32,785 nucleotides of DNA from Fibrobacter intestinalis (GTDB lineage Bacteria; Fibrobacterota; Fibrobacteria; Fibrobacterales; Fibrobacteraceae), in NCBI RefSeq assembly GCF_900167415.1, contig NZ_FUWU01000037.1, positions 1-32,785 on the forward strand, written 5' to 3'. Every line of letters starts with the position of its first letter. Position 1 is the first letter of the stretch. Below the pieces are notes generated by a model. That model saw only the letters and a program-made list of their open reading frames with translations, made no database searches and was not told the DNA's origin. This document shows, piece after piece, positions 7,908 to 15,445 of the stretch. The translations under genes and the position numbers were made by a program.

Positions 7908-9044
7908 ATGAAGAAAACCATTGTCATTACCGGTGGCGCCGGTTTTATTGGAAGCCATGTTGTCCGTCTTTTTGTGAACAAATATCCCGAATATCGCATT
8001 ATCAATCTGGACAAGCTGACCTATGCGGGGAACCTTGCAAATTTGAAGGATGTCGAGGACAAGCCGAATTACCGGTTTGTGAAAATGGACATCTGCGATT
8101 TCGACGCTTTTTACAAATTGATGCAAGAAGAAAAGGTGGACGGGATTATCCATTTGGCGGCGGAAAGCCACGTGGACCGTTCTATTAAGGATCCGTTCAC
8201 GTTTGCGCGGACCAATGTGCTGGGGACGCTATCCATTTTGCAGGCGGCTAAATTGTATTGGGAATCGCTGCCGGAAAAGTTCGAAGGCAAACGCTTTTAC
8301 CATATTTCGACGGACGAAGTTTACGGTGCCCTTTCGATGACGCATCCGGAAGGCGTGAATCCTCCTTTCACGACAACGGCTTCGAGTTCGGAACATCATA
8401 AGGCTTATGGCGAGGATTTCTTTTACGAGACGACCAAATACAATCCGCACTCTCCTTATTCCGCTTCCAAGGCGGGTTCCGATCATTTTGTGCGGGCTTT
8501 CCACGATACCTACGGGCTTCCGACGATAGTCACGAATTGCAGCAACAACTACGGCCCCTACCAGTTTCCGGAAAAATTGATTCCGCTATTTATCAACAAT
8601 ATCCGTCATAAGAAGCCGCTCCCGGTTTACGGCAAAGGCGAGAATGTGCGCGACTGGCTTTTTGTCGAAGACCATGCCCGCGCCATCGATTTGATTTTCC
8701 ACAAGGGAAAGGTGGCGGAAACGTACAACATCGGTGGCTTCAACGAGTGGAAAAATATCGATATCGTGAAAGTCGTCATTAAAACGGTCGATAGGCTTCT
8801 CGGGCGTGCGGACGGCGAGGATTTGAATCTGATTACCTATGTGACGGATCGTTTGGGTCATGATGCCCGCTACGCGATTGACAGTACCAAGCTGCAAAGG
8901 GAACTGGGCTGGGAACCGTCGCTCCAGTTTGAAGAGGGAATCGAAAAAACGGTGCAGTGGTATTTGAATCATCAGGAATGGCTCGACAGCATTACGAGCG
9001 GCGATTACGAAAAGTATTACGAGAATATGTATTCGGGTCGTTGA
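7908..9044 (+). CDS. rmlB: dTDP-glucose 4,6-dehydratase
   Basis: Converts dTDP-glucose to dTDP-4-keto-6-deoxyglucose using bound NAD+ (cytoplasm, short-chain dehydrogenase fold). The 378-residue product has the nucleotide-binding GGAGFIGSHVVRLF near residues 9-22, the LDKLTYAGNL signature, HLAAESHVDRSI, the catalytic STDEVYG (T135, D136, E137), the YSASK pair (Y184, K188) and TNCSNNYGPYQFPEKLIPL. The start at the ATG of MKKTIVITGGAGF was chosen because Rossmann enzymes begin here; the frame runs upstream to 7827 but that extension (cysteine-rich and unrelated) has no family counterpart. No good ribosome-binding site is visible. The restriction-modification genes begin only 10 bp after the stop. 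Confidence 0.97.
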   Translation: MKKTIVITGGAGFIGSHVVRLFVNKYPEYRIINLDKLTYAGNLANLKDVEDKPNYRFVKMDICDFDAFYKLMQEEKVDGIIHLAAESHVDRSIKDPFTFARTNVLGTLSILQAAKLYWESLPEKFEGKRFYHISTDEVYGALSMTHPEGVNPPFTTTASSSEHHKAYGEDFFYETTKYNPHSPYSASKAGSDHFVRAFHDTYGLPTIVTNCSNNYGPYQFPEKLIPLFINNIRHKKPLPVYGKGENVRDWLFVEDHARAIDLIFHKGKVAETYNIGGFNEWKNIDIVKVVIKTVDRLLGRADGEDLNLITYVTDRLGHDARYAIDSTKLQRELGWEPSLQFEEGIEKTVQWYLNHQEWLDSITSGDYEKYYENMYSGR

Positions 9045-9054
9045 AATTTTTTGT

Positions 9055-9969
9055 ATGAAGCAGATTGCGTTTATAGACTTGTTCGCCGGAATAGGAGGTA
9101 TTCGTCTTCCGTTCGATGAGTTGGGCTATAAATGCGTTTTCAGTTCGGAATGGGATGCCGCAGCGGCGAAAACCTATGAAGAAAATTTTGGTGAAAAACC
9201 TTACGGAGACATCACTAAAATTTCTTCCAAGTCGATACCTCGCCATGATTTGCTTTTAGCCGGTTTCCCCTGTCAGGCTTTTTCCATTATGGGAAAAATG
9301 GAAGGATTTGCTGATACTCGAGGAACAATGTTTTTTGAAATTCAGCGGATTTTGGAATACCACAGGCCGCAAGCAATTCTTCTGGAAAATGTCAAACAGC
9401 TGGTTTCTCACAACGGTGGAAAAACGTTTTCGACAATTTTATCCATATTGGAGCATCTTGGTTATCACGTCAAGTATAAAGTACTGAACGCTCTGGATTT
9501 TGGCGTTCCGCAAAAAAGGGAGCGCATTATTATCGTTGGATTTAGAAACCTTAGCAAGGCAAAAAAATTCAGTTTTGATTTTACTCCGATTCCTTATAGT
9601 TTGTCGCAAATCCTGGAACGGGATGAGGATGTGGATAAAAGTTTGTTCGCTTCAGAAATCATCCGAAAAAAACGATTGGCTCGTGTGCAGGATAAAGAAA
9701 TTTTCTATCCATCAATATGGCACGAAAACAAATCCAAGAATATCTCGGTTTTGCCCTACAGTTGCGCTTTGCGTACAGGTGCTTCCTATAATTATCTTCT
9801 AGTCAATGGTGTTCGTCGTTTATCCAGTCGCGAACTGTTGAGACTACAGGGTTTTCCCGACAGTTTTAAAATTGTGGTTTCCCATAGCGAAGTCAGGCGA
9901 CAGACGGGAAATTCGGTTTGTGTGCCTATGATAAGAGTCATTGCCAAAAAAATCAAGGAATTGCTATGA
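9055..9969 (+). CDS. DNA (cytosine-5-)-methyltransferase of a type II restriction-modification system
   Basis: Predicted to methylate C5 of cytosine in a specific duplex site. The 304-residue protein has the family's conserved blocks in order: FAGIGG (motif I, residues 10-15, SAM binding), GFPCQAFS with catalytic C73 (motif IV), LLENVK (motif VI, residues 109-114), PQKRERIIIVGF (motif VIII), a short target-recognition region around 190-250, RRLSSRELLRLQGFP (motif IX) and RQTGNSV (motif X). The recognition sequence cannot be read from this. It overlaps the next gene in an ATGA junction. It sits inside the rml operon, and hand counts of sample lines give roughly 37-48% G+C, lower than its rml neighbours, pointing to acquisition by transfer. 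Confidence 0.95.
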   Translation: MKQIAFIDLFAGIGGIRLPFDELGYKCVFSSEWDAAAAKTYEENFGEKPYGDITKISSKSIPRHDLLLAGFPCQAFSIMGKMEGFADTRGTMFFEIQRILEYHRPQAILLENVKQLVSHNGGKTFSTILSILEHLGYHVKYKVLNALDFGVPQKRERIIIVGFRNLSKAKKFSFDFTPIPYSLSQILERDEDVDKSLFASEIIRKKRLARVQDKEIFYPSIWHENKSKNISVLPYSCALRTGASYNYLLVNGVRRLSSRELLRLQGFPDSFKIVVSHSEVRRQTGNSVCVPMIRVIAKKIKELL

Positions 9970-10709
9970 ATAATTTGCCCGAACCAAAATTACGAGATGA
10001 AAATAAACTGCACAAAAACGAAGTCTTTCGTGAAGGGGAATTCGGCGATGATGTCGTTAAAAAAATTGGAGCACGCATTGTTTATTTGATATACACAGGG
10101 CGAAATGATCTTAGTGGGGATGATTGGGCGGATATTTTTGCTGCCAGTGTCGGGGGGCAGTCGTTTAATTCTCCGATAGGAATCGCGGATGTTGCTTTAA
10201 ATAAATGCGCATGGTCTATGAAAACGGTCAAAAATTCCAGTCCGTTTAGTGCTACTGCGGTAAGGCTTATTTCTGGTCGTTGTTCTCCGGACTATAGTTA
10301 TGGAATTGAAAATCCCCATGATGATGTTCAAAAAACGGGAAATGCGGTTCTTGCCATTTATAATAGTCGAGTCCAGATTTCCTATGTGGATTACAATCCT
10401 GTTCGAACTTGTGTGCTGGTTCGGAACCCTTTGCTTTCAGAATTTGTGTTGTTTGAGCATCGGTTGGAAAGTTATGCGATAGCAGATTACCGATGGACAG
10501 AAAACGCCAAAGGAAATTTTGAAGGAATTCGAAAAGCGGATGACCAGCATTGTTTTACATGGCAGCCCCATGGAAGTCAGTTCACTATTGTGGAGCGAGT
10601 GCCTGATACAGCGGTTAAATTTCGCTTGCGAATTCCGGAACGATTGCCGCTAGAAGTCGCTTTGCAGAATATGAATTTTGATGATTCCTGGGTAAGCATA
10701 ATAAAATAA
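9966..10709 (+). CDS. Probable type II restriction endonuclease partner of the cytosine methyltransferase
   Basis: I do not recognise the family with certainty; the call rests mainly on context. The 247-residue soluble protein starts at an ATG that overlaps the methyltransferase stop (ATGA, 9966-9969), the usual arrangement of a restriction-modification pair. Its sequence shows a PD-(D/E)xK-like core: SPIGIADVALNKCAWSMKTVK around residues 69-89, with D75 and K86 in the right order. The second acid of the motif would be S84 here, so the active site is non-canonical. A preceding acidic helix (GEFGDDVVKKIGARIV) could supply another ligand. Later segments are rich in aromatic and basic residues. 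Codon and base use match the methyltransferase rather than rml genes. The alternative is an unrelated accessory nuclease. Confidence 0.7.
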   Translation: MNNLPEPKLRDENKLHKNEVFREGEFGDDVVKKIGARIVYLIYTGRNDLSGDDWADIFAASVGGQSFNSPIGIADVALNKCAWSMKTVKNSSPFSATAVRLISGRCSPDYSYGIENPHDDVQKTGNAVLAIYNSRVQISYVDYNPVRTCVLVRNPLLSEFVLFEHRLESYAIADYRWTENAKGNFEGIRKADDQHCFTWQPHGSQFTIVERVPDTAVKFRLRIPERLPLEVALQNMNFDDSWVSIIK

Positions 10710-10741
10710 TTCTAATTTTTTACCATTAATAGAGAGTGGTT

Positions 10742-11299
10742 ATGTCTAAATTCAATTTTATTTCTACAGATATTGAAGATGTGAAGATTATTGAACCGAC
10801 CGTTTTCGGCGACGCCCGTGGCTATTTTATGGAAACTTACAGCGAAAAAGAGTTTTCGGAAAACGGCATCGCGGTTCAGTTTGTGCAGGATAATGAATCC
10901 CGCTCCCGAAAGGGCGTCCTTCGCGGTTTGCATTTTCAAAAGCGGAATCCGCAGGGGAAACTTGTCCGCGTCATCGAGGGCGAAGTTTTTGACGTGGCTG
11001 TCGATTTGCGCAAAAGCAGCGCAACCTTTGGCAAGTGGGTCGGCGTCACGCTGTCGGCGGAAAACAAAAAGCAGTTCTACATTCCGGAAGGATTTGCTCA
11101 CGGTTTTGTGGTGTTGAGCGAAACGGCGGCTTTTGTGTATAAATGCACTCGGCTGTATGCCCCCGGGGACGAAGGCGGTCTGATGTGGAATGATCCTCAA
11201 ATTGGAATCGAATGGCCGGTTGGAAAAGATTTTGTTCCGATTTTGAGTGAAAAAGACATGAAGAATCCGTCGCTGGAACAGCTGGACTGGACTTTTTGA
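10742..11299 (+). CDS. rmlC: dTDP-4-dehydrorhamnose 3,5-epimerase
   Basis: Epimerises dTDP-4-keto-6-deoxyglucose at C3 and C5 (cytoplasmic cupin). The 185-residue product has the family motifs DARGYFMETY, KGVLRGLHFQ with catalytic H64, VIEGEVFDVAVDLR, FYIPEGFAHGFVVLSE, and the C-terminal YKCTRLYAPGDEGGLMWNDP. The ATG at 10742 is preferred over the in-frame GTG at 10736, as it leaves room for the GAGAG site upstream. It lies 32 bp after the restriction gene, separated from rmlB by the inserted pair. rmlD, which would complete dTDP-rhamnose, is not in the window. Confidence 0.96.
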   Translation: MSKFNFISTDIEDVKIIEPTVFGDARGYFMETYSEKEFSENGIAVQFVQDNESRSRKGVLRGLHFQKRNPQGKLVRVIEGEVFDVAVDLRKSSATFGKWVGVTLSAENKKQFYIPEGFAHGFVVLSETAAFVYKCTRLYAPGDEGGLMWNDPQIGIEWPVGKDFVPILSEKDMKNPSLEQLDWTF

Positions 11300-11325
11300 T
11301 TTTCAAAATTTTATTTTTCCGCGTA

Positions 11326-11784
11326 ATGAAGAATATCTTAGTCCTTTGTACCGGTAACGTCTGTCGCAGTCCGACTGCAGCTTTTTTGCTTCGGAGGGAA
11401 CTCGCTGGCGTTGACTGCTCGATTCGCAGCGCGGGCATCGCGGCTGTTTTGAACTCTTCTGCGGAAGAGTTGGCGCAAAAAGTCGCTCTGGAACATGGAC
11501 TCGATATATCTTCCCATCGCTCTTGCCAAGTAACGATGAATATGCTCCAGTGGGCGGATCTTGTTCTGGTCATGGAAAAAATGCAGAAGATGAGTCTGCT
11601 TTCCCGTTATCCGTGGCTTCAGGGAAAAATTTTCCGTTACGGGGAACCGCAGCAGGTCGATGTTCCGGATCCCCACGGGCATTCCGAACATTCATTTCGC
11701 ATGTCCTGGAATTTCATCGAAAAAATGACTCCGTATTGGGTGGAAAAAATTGCCCATCCCGAAGGAAATAATTTATGCCGGTAG
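11326..11784 (+). CDS. Low-molecular-weight protein-tyrosine phosphatase (Wzb/Etp type)
   Basis: Predicted to remove phosphate from tyrosines, typically of the Wzc-like co-polymerase beside it. The 152-residue product has the P-loop CTGNVCRS near its N-terminus (nucleophile C8, R14), and a later VPDPHG segment supplying the general-acid aspartate. This is normal length for the family. Start at MKNILVLC follows the family; the frame continues upstream to 11296 with an unrelated ten-residue extension. Its last ten bases overlap the start of the Wzc-like gene, so the two are translationally linked, as in many capsule clusters. That partner appears to lack kinase key residues, which makes its real substrate uncertain. 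Confidence 0.93.
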   Translation: MKNILVLCTGNVCRSPTAAFLLRRELAGVDCSIRSAGIAAVLNSSAEELAQKVALEHGLDISSHRSCQVTMNMLQWADLVLVMEKMQKMSLLSRYPWLQGKIFRYGEPQQVDVPDPHGHSEHSFRMSWNFIEKMTPYWVEKIAHPEGNNLCR

Positions 11785-13820
11785 AAAAGAAACGCGCCAA
11801 TCAGACTAATCCTTGGGATGATCTTTTTCGCGACATTTTAAACAATAAGCTGACGGTGATTCTGTTTGTCGTCGCTTCGGCGATTGCGGGTGTGCTTGTT
11901 GCGCAATATACGCGTCCGGTTTATGAAGCCAACGCGTTGATTCAAGTGAAAACCAGGTCGAATTCCGTTGCGGCAATGCTCGGGGATATCGGTTCGTTTT
12001 TGGGAATGGGCGGGGGTTCTGCGGAAACGGAAATCCAGTTGATGCAGAGTCGCCGTATTTTAGAAGAAGTGGTGGATTCGTTGGGGCTTCAGAATAATGC
12101 GGAACCTTTGGGAATCGTGGACCGCTTTTTGCACCGGGAAGGCCGTGTGGATATTCGCTATCTGTATTTTCCGGATACGTCGGTGATGCCCAGCGATCGT
12201 CGCGGAGAGCCATGGACTTTGGTGGTGGACGATTCTGCGAAATTTTCTTTTTATGACGACTTGGATCAGAAGGTGCTGACTTGCGAATTGGGAAGGCTTT
12301 GTGCTGTTCCTTATCAGGGGGATTCCGTTAAAATTCAAGTGTCATTGATGAACGTTCGCCCTGGACAGAAATTTGAAGTGACGCAGACTTTGCTGATTCG
12401 GGCGATAAATGCGGTTATTGGGAATTTGACAATTTCCGAGCAGGGCAAAAAAACGGGAATTCTTTCTGTCGCTTATCAAGATTATCACTTGGAGAGGGCG
12501 AAATGGGTGGTGGACACTCTGACGGCGATTTATTTGCGGGTGAACGAGGAATTTGCTTCGACGGATATGAAAAATTCATTGCAGCTGTTGGAAGACCAGC
12601 TGCCGGAAGCTCGGCGCGTTTTGGACAGTCTTATGGACGCTTTGAGTGCTTACCGGGAGTCGAAGGGTTCCGCGGACATTGAAACGGAAACGAAAATCGC
12701 TTTGGAGTCCCGCTTGCGTTTGCAGCAGAAGGTCATAGAATTGGAACAGCTGCGGGAAGAAAAAGCACGTCTTTTTGATCGCTCGCATCCTTTTATTGTG
12801 ACGACGGATAAGCAGATCTCGGCACTGAAAAAGGAGATTGCACGCAGCGATGATGAAACGAAAAAATTGCCGGAAGCCCAGCGGAAAATTTTAACGATGA
12901 CCGCTGAAGCGCAGTTTGCCCAGAATATTTATGCCGACTTGCTGAAGCGTATCGAACAGATGCGGCTTTTGGTCGCTGGCGTTTCGGAATCCGCTCAAAT
13001 CATTGACGCTCCCGATGGAAATCCGAAACCGGTAAAGCCGAAAAAGAAGATGATTGTTGCCGTATTCCTATTTATGGGATTGTGCGGTGCTCTTGCTTTT
13101 ATTTCCGTGCGAAAAAAGTGGCGAGGGGTTACAGATCCAGTGGCCCTTTCCAAGGAGACGGGAGCTCGGGTATATGCTTGGATTTTGAATGGGGAACAAA
13201 AAGCGCAGGACGGGTTGGACATGCTGCGGCTGTCTTTGGATTTGGACGCTGCTGGAACAAGCCGAGTCATCTGTTTTACCGGCTTGTTGCCTGGTGTCGG
13301 GTGTTCGTTTGTGGCACGGCACACGGCGGAACTCTTTGCCAAGGAAGGCAAAAAGGTTCTTTTGATCGACGCCGATTTGCAGCAGGGCGGACTCAGCAAA
13401 TTTTTCAAAACGGAACAGAATTCCGGGCTGGTCGATGTTTTGGCGGGGACCTCTTCGCTTCAGGCGGCTGTTTGCCATACGGCGATTTCGGGACAGGATT
13501 TGCTTCCGTCGGGGCGTTTGCTGCTGTGTGCCGAAAGCGTGTTTGATACCGAAAAGTTCAAGAATTTCCTGTTGCTGGCTAGGGATGGCTACGATGTGGT
13601 GATAGTCGATTCGCAGTCTTTGCAAAATTCGATGGATGCTTCCGTTCTTGGTCAGAATGCCGACGAGATAGTTTTGGTCTTGGAATACGGTCGTCATAAA
13701 ATCAACGACGTACAAGAGAGTTTGTCTTTACTTTCCAAGGCGACGCGCCCGCTTAAAGTGATGGCGTTTAACAAGTGTGAAAACCCAATCTATATAAATA
13801 AAACTGGGAGTAACAAATGA
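11775..13820 (+). CDS. Wzc-like polysaccharide co-polymerase with a degenerate BY-kinase domain
   Basis: Inner-membrane protein expected to control chain length and export of a surface polysaccharide. Of 681 residues, 15-60 hold the Wzz-type start with membrane helix 1 (about 27-45). A long periplasmic part with coiled-coil stretches (about 265-400) follows, then the PDGNPKPVKPKKK segment before membrane helix 2 (about 426-444), and a cytoplasmic ATPase-like domain. In that domain the Walker A is GLLPGVGCSF, with cysteine 510 in place of the invariant lysine. Walker A' is kept as VLLIDADLQQGG (527-539) and Walker B as VVIVDSQSL (608-616). The usual C-terminal tyrosine cluster is missing; the tail has a single Tyr (Y673). 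It may act as a scaffold without kinase activity. It overlaps the phosphatase upstream and manC downstream. Confidence 0.92.
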   Translation: MPVEKKRANQTNPWDDLFRDILNNKLTVILFVVASAIAGVLVAQYTRPVYEANALIQVKTRSNSVAAMLGDIGSFLGMGGGSAETEIQLMQSRRILEEVVDSLGLQNNAEPLGIVDRFLHREGRVDIRYLYFPDTSVMPSDRRGEPWTLVVDDSAKFSFYDDLDQKVLTCELGRLCAVPYQGDSVKIQVSLMNVRPGQKFEVTQTLLIRAINAVIGNLTISEQGKKTGILSVAYQDYHLERAKWVVDTLTAIYLRVNEEFASTDMKNSLQLLEDQLPEARRVLDSLMDALSAYRESKGSADIETETKIALESRLRLQQKVIELEQLREEKARLFDRSHPFIVTTDKQISALKKEIARSDDETKKLPEAQRKILTMTAEAQFAQNIYADLLKRIEQMRLLVAGVSESAQIIDAPDGNPKPVKPKKKMIVAVFLFMGLCGALAFISVRKKWRGVTDPVALSKETGARVYAWILNGEQKAQDGLDMLRLSLDLDAAGTSRVICFTGLLPGVGCSFVARHTAELFAKEGKKVLLIDADLQQGGLSKFFKTEQNSGLVDVLAGTSSLQAAVCHTAISGQDLLPSGRLLLCAESVFDTEKFKNFLLLARDGYDVVIVDSQSLQNSMDASVLGQNADEIVLVLEYGRHKINDVQESLSLLSKATRPLKVMAFNKCENPIYINKTGSNK

Positions 13821-15196
13821 TAAATTTGATTCTTTGCGGCGGCTGCGGAACGCGTCTTTGGCCTGTAAGTCGCACCCTGATGCCGAAACAGTTTGCCAAG
13901 TTGTTTGATGGATTCTCCCTTTTTCAGGGAACGGTGGTCTCCAATTCAATCGCATGCGAATCTCAGTATGTTATTAGCAATGCGGAACAGTATTTTTTGG
14001 CGAAGGATCAGCTTTCCGAACTTTCGGAGAGCGGGCACCATCCGCGTTTTATGCTGGAACCTGTCGGGCGGAATACGGCACCGGCGATAGCCCTTGCTTG
14101 CCTTTCTTTGGATCCGAATGCGATCGTTCTCGTTTCCCCGTCCGATCATGTCATTCGCAAAAAAGAGGAATACTTAAAAGTTCTGGCAAAGGCGAAAAAA
14201 TTGGCGGAAGCGGGGCATCTTGTCACTTTCGGCATTTCGCCGACGGGTCCCGAAACCGGTTATGGCTACATTGAAGCCGACGGTGAAAATGTCAAACGTT
14301 TTGTCGAAAAACCGAATCTGGAAAAAGCGAAGGAATGCCTGGCGAACGGGAATTTTTTCTGGAACAGCGGCATTTTTTGCTTCAAGGTTTCGACATTCCT
14401 CGGCGAATTGGAAAAGTACGCTCCCGATATGTTTGTCGCCTGCAAGTCGGCATTCGTCAAAGCGAAAAGGGAAAATGAACTTCTCCGGGTGCAATACGAA
14501 GACATGGTGGAAATTCCGGCGAATTCCATCGACTACGCGGTGATGGAAAAATCGAATAAGGTCAAAGTTGTTCCGTCGGATATCGGCTGGTCGGATCTCG
14601 GTTCCTTTAATGCGCTTTACGGTGAATTCCCGCATGATGAAGCGGGCAATAACGTGAACCCGAAACACTTGCCTTTGGGCACGACCAATTCTATGGTGAT
14701 AGGGCAGCAGCGTCTTGTTGCGACCATTGATTTGGATCAAATGCTGGTGGTGGATACGCCGGACGCTCTTCTGGTGGCTCCTCTTTCTTCCAGCCAGAAG
14801 GTGAAAGCGGTTGTCGAAAAACTGAAGCAGCGGCGTTCTCCTTTGACGGATGTTCCGCAAACGGTTTCGCGTCCGTGGGGAACGTATTCTGTTTTGGATG
14901 ACAACGAGCGTTATAAAATCAAACGTATCGTTGTTAAACCGGGCAAGCGCCTTTCTCTGCAAAAACATTTGCACCGCTCGGAACATTGGGTCGTCGTGAG
15001 CGGCACGGCAACGTGTACGGTGGGCGATAAGACTTTCTATGTGCGCTCCAACGAATCGACTTACATTCCGATGGGCGAATTGCACCGTTTGCAAAACGAA
15101 GGAAAATTGCCGCTGGTCATTGTCGAAGTCCAAGTCGGAGAATATACGGGAGAAGACGATATCATCCGTTTGCAGGACGATTTCAAGCGCTCTTAG
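13817..15196 (+). CDS. manC: Mannose-1-phosphate guanylyltransferase / mannose-6-phosphate isomerase
   Basis: Bifunctional cytoplasmic enzyme that makes GDP-mannose from mannose 1-phosphate and may also isomerise fructose 6-phosphate. The 459-residue product begins with LCGGCGTRLWPVSR (nucleotide-binding loop; the more common residue after GG is Ser or Ala), then MPKQFAKLF, VGRNTAPAIALAC, VSPSDHVI, RFVEKPN, FFWNSGIFCF and DIGWSDLGSF. The last ~115 residues form the type II isomerase cupin: RPWGTYSVLDDNERYKIKRI, SLQKHLHRSEHWVVVSG and YIPMGELHRLQN. The ATG overlaps the Wzc stop as ATGA. It is the last gene of the polysaccharide cluster, followed by two hairpins. Confidence 0.96.
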   Translation: MINLILCGGCGTRLWPVSRTLMPKQFAKLFDGFSLFQGTVVSNSIACESQYVISNAEQYFLAKDQLSELSESGHHPRFMLEPVGRNTAPAIALACLSLDPNAIVLVSPSDHVIRKKEEYLKVLAKAKKLAEAGHLVTFGISPTGPETGYGYIEADGENVKRFVEKPNLEKAKECLANGNFFWNSGIFCFKVSTFLGELEKYAPDMFVACKSAFVKAKRENELLRVQYEDMVEIPANSIDYAVMEKSNKVKVVPSDIGWSDLGSFNALYGEFPHDEAGNNVNPKHLPLGTTNSMVIGQQRLVATIDLDQMLVVDTPDALLVAPLSSSQKVKAVVEKLKQRRSPLTDVPQTVSRPWGTYSVLDDNERYKIKRIVVKPGKRLSLQKHLHRSEHWVVVSGTATCTVGDKTFYVRSNESTYIPMGELHRLQNEGKLPLVIVEVQVGEYTGEDDIIRLQDDFKRS

Positions 15197-15209
15197 TTTT
15201 TGAAAATGG

Positions 15210-15232
15210 GCGGCGTGTAGCTTGTACGCCGC
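15210..15232 (+). terminator. GC-rich hairpin after manC
   Basis: GCGGCGT (15210-15216) pairs with ACGCCGC (15226-15232) around a 9-nt loop, 14 nt after the manC stop. The downstream sequence has only a weak T-run (CTTTTTATG). It could be a first, leaky terminator ahead of the stronger one at 15301. Confidence 0.5.
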
Positions 15233-15300
15233 TCATGCTTTTTATGCAAGAGCGATTTTTTCCGAAGCTTCTATTAAAAAGAAAAATGTTCATTTAGGAG

Positions 15301-15323
15301 AAACGGCATCTTGCCGTTTTTTT
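15301..15323 (+). terminator. Strong intrinsic terminator of the polysaccharide cluster
   Basis: AAACGGCA (15301-15308), loop TCT, TGCCGTTT (15312-15319), then TTTT. The stem is perfect for 8 bp and the tail is all T. It lies about 105 nt beyond the manC stop and ends the rightward transcription unit; the stretch between holds no credible gene. Confidence 0.85.
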
Positions 15324-15389
15324 GTGAATTTTAACAACCTCATTTCCGGAAAAGGATTTTTGGGGAAAATGAATTTTAGTCGCCTCCTT

Positions 15390-15419
15390 AAAAACAAAAG
15401 GAATGCAACCGCATCCCTT
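15390..15419 (-). terminator. Probable terminator of the triple-FKBP gene
   Basis: AAGGAATGC (15398-15406), loop AACC, GCATCCCTT (15411-15419) pair with one mismatch. On the minus strand the hairpin is followed by TTTGTTTTT. It lies about 27 nt after the stop of the leftward gene. Confidence 0.65.
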
Positions 15420-15445
15420 GTTCGCGCTTTGGATTAAGCAGGAGA

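Noticed and set aside
14174-15133. Minus-strand frame of about 319 codons opposite manC
   Set aside because: It is a shadow of manC; no motif and very basic composition typical of antisense frames.
15222-15437. 71-codon frame between manC and the FKBP gene
   Set aside because: It runs through two terminator hairpins and has no ribosome-binding site.
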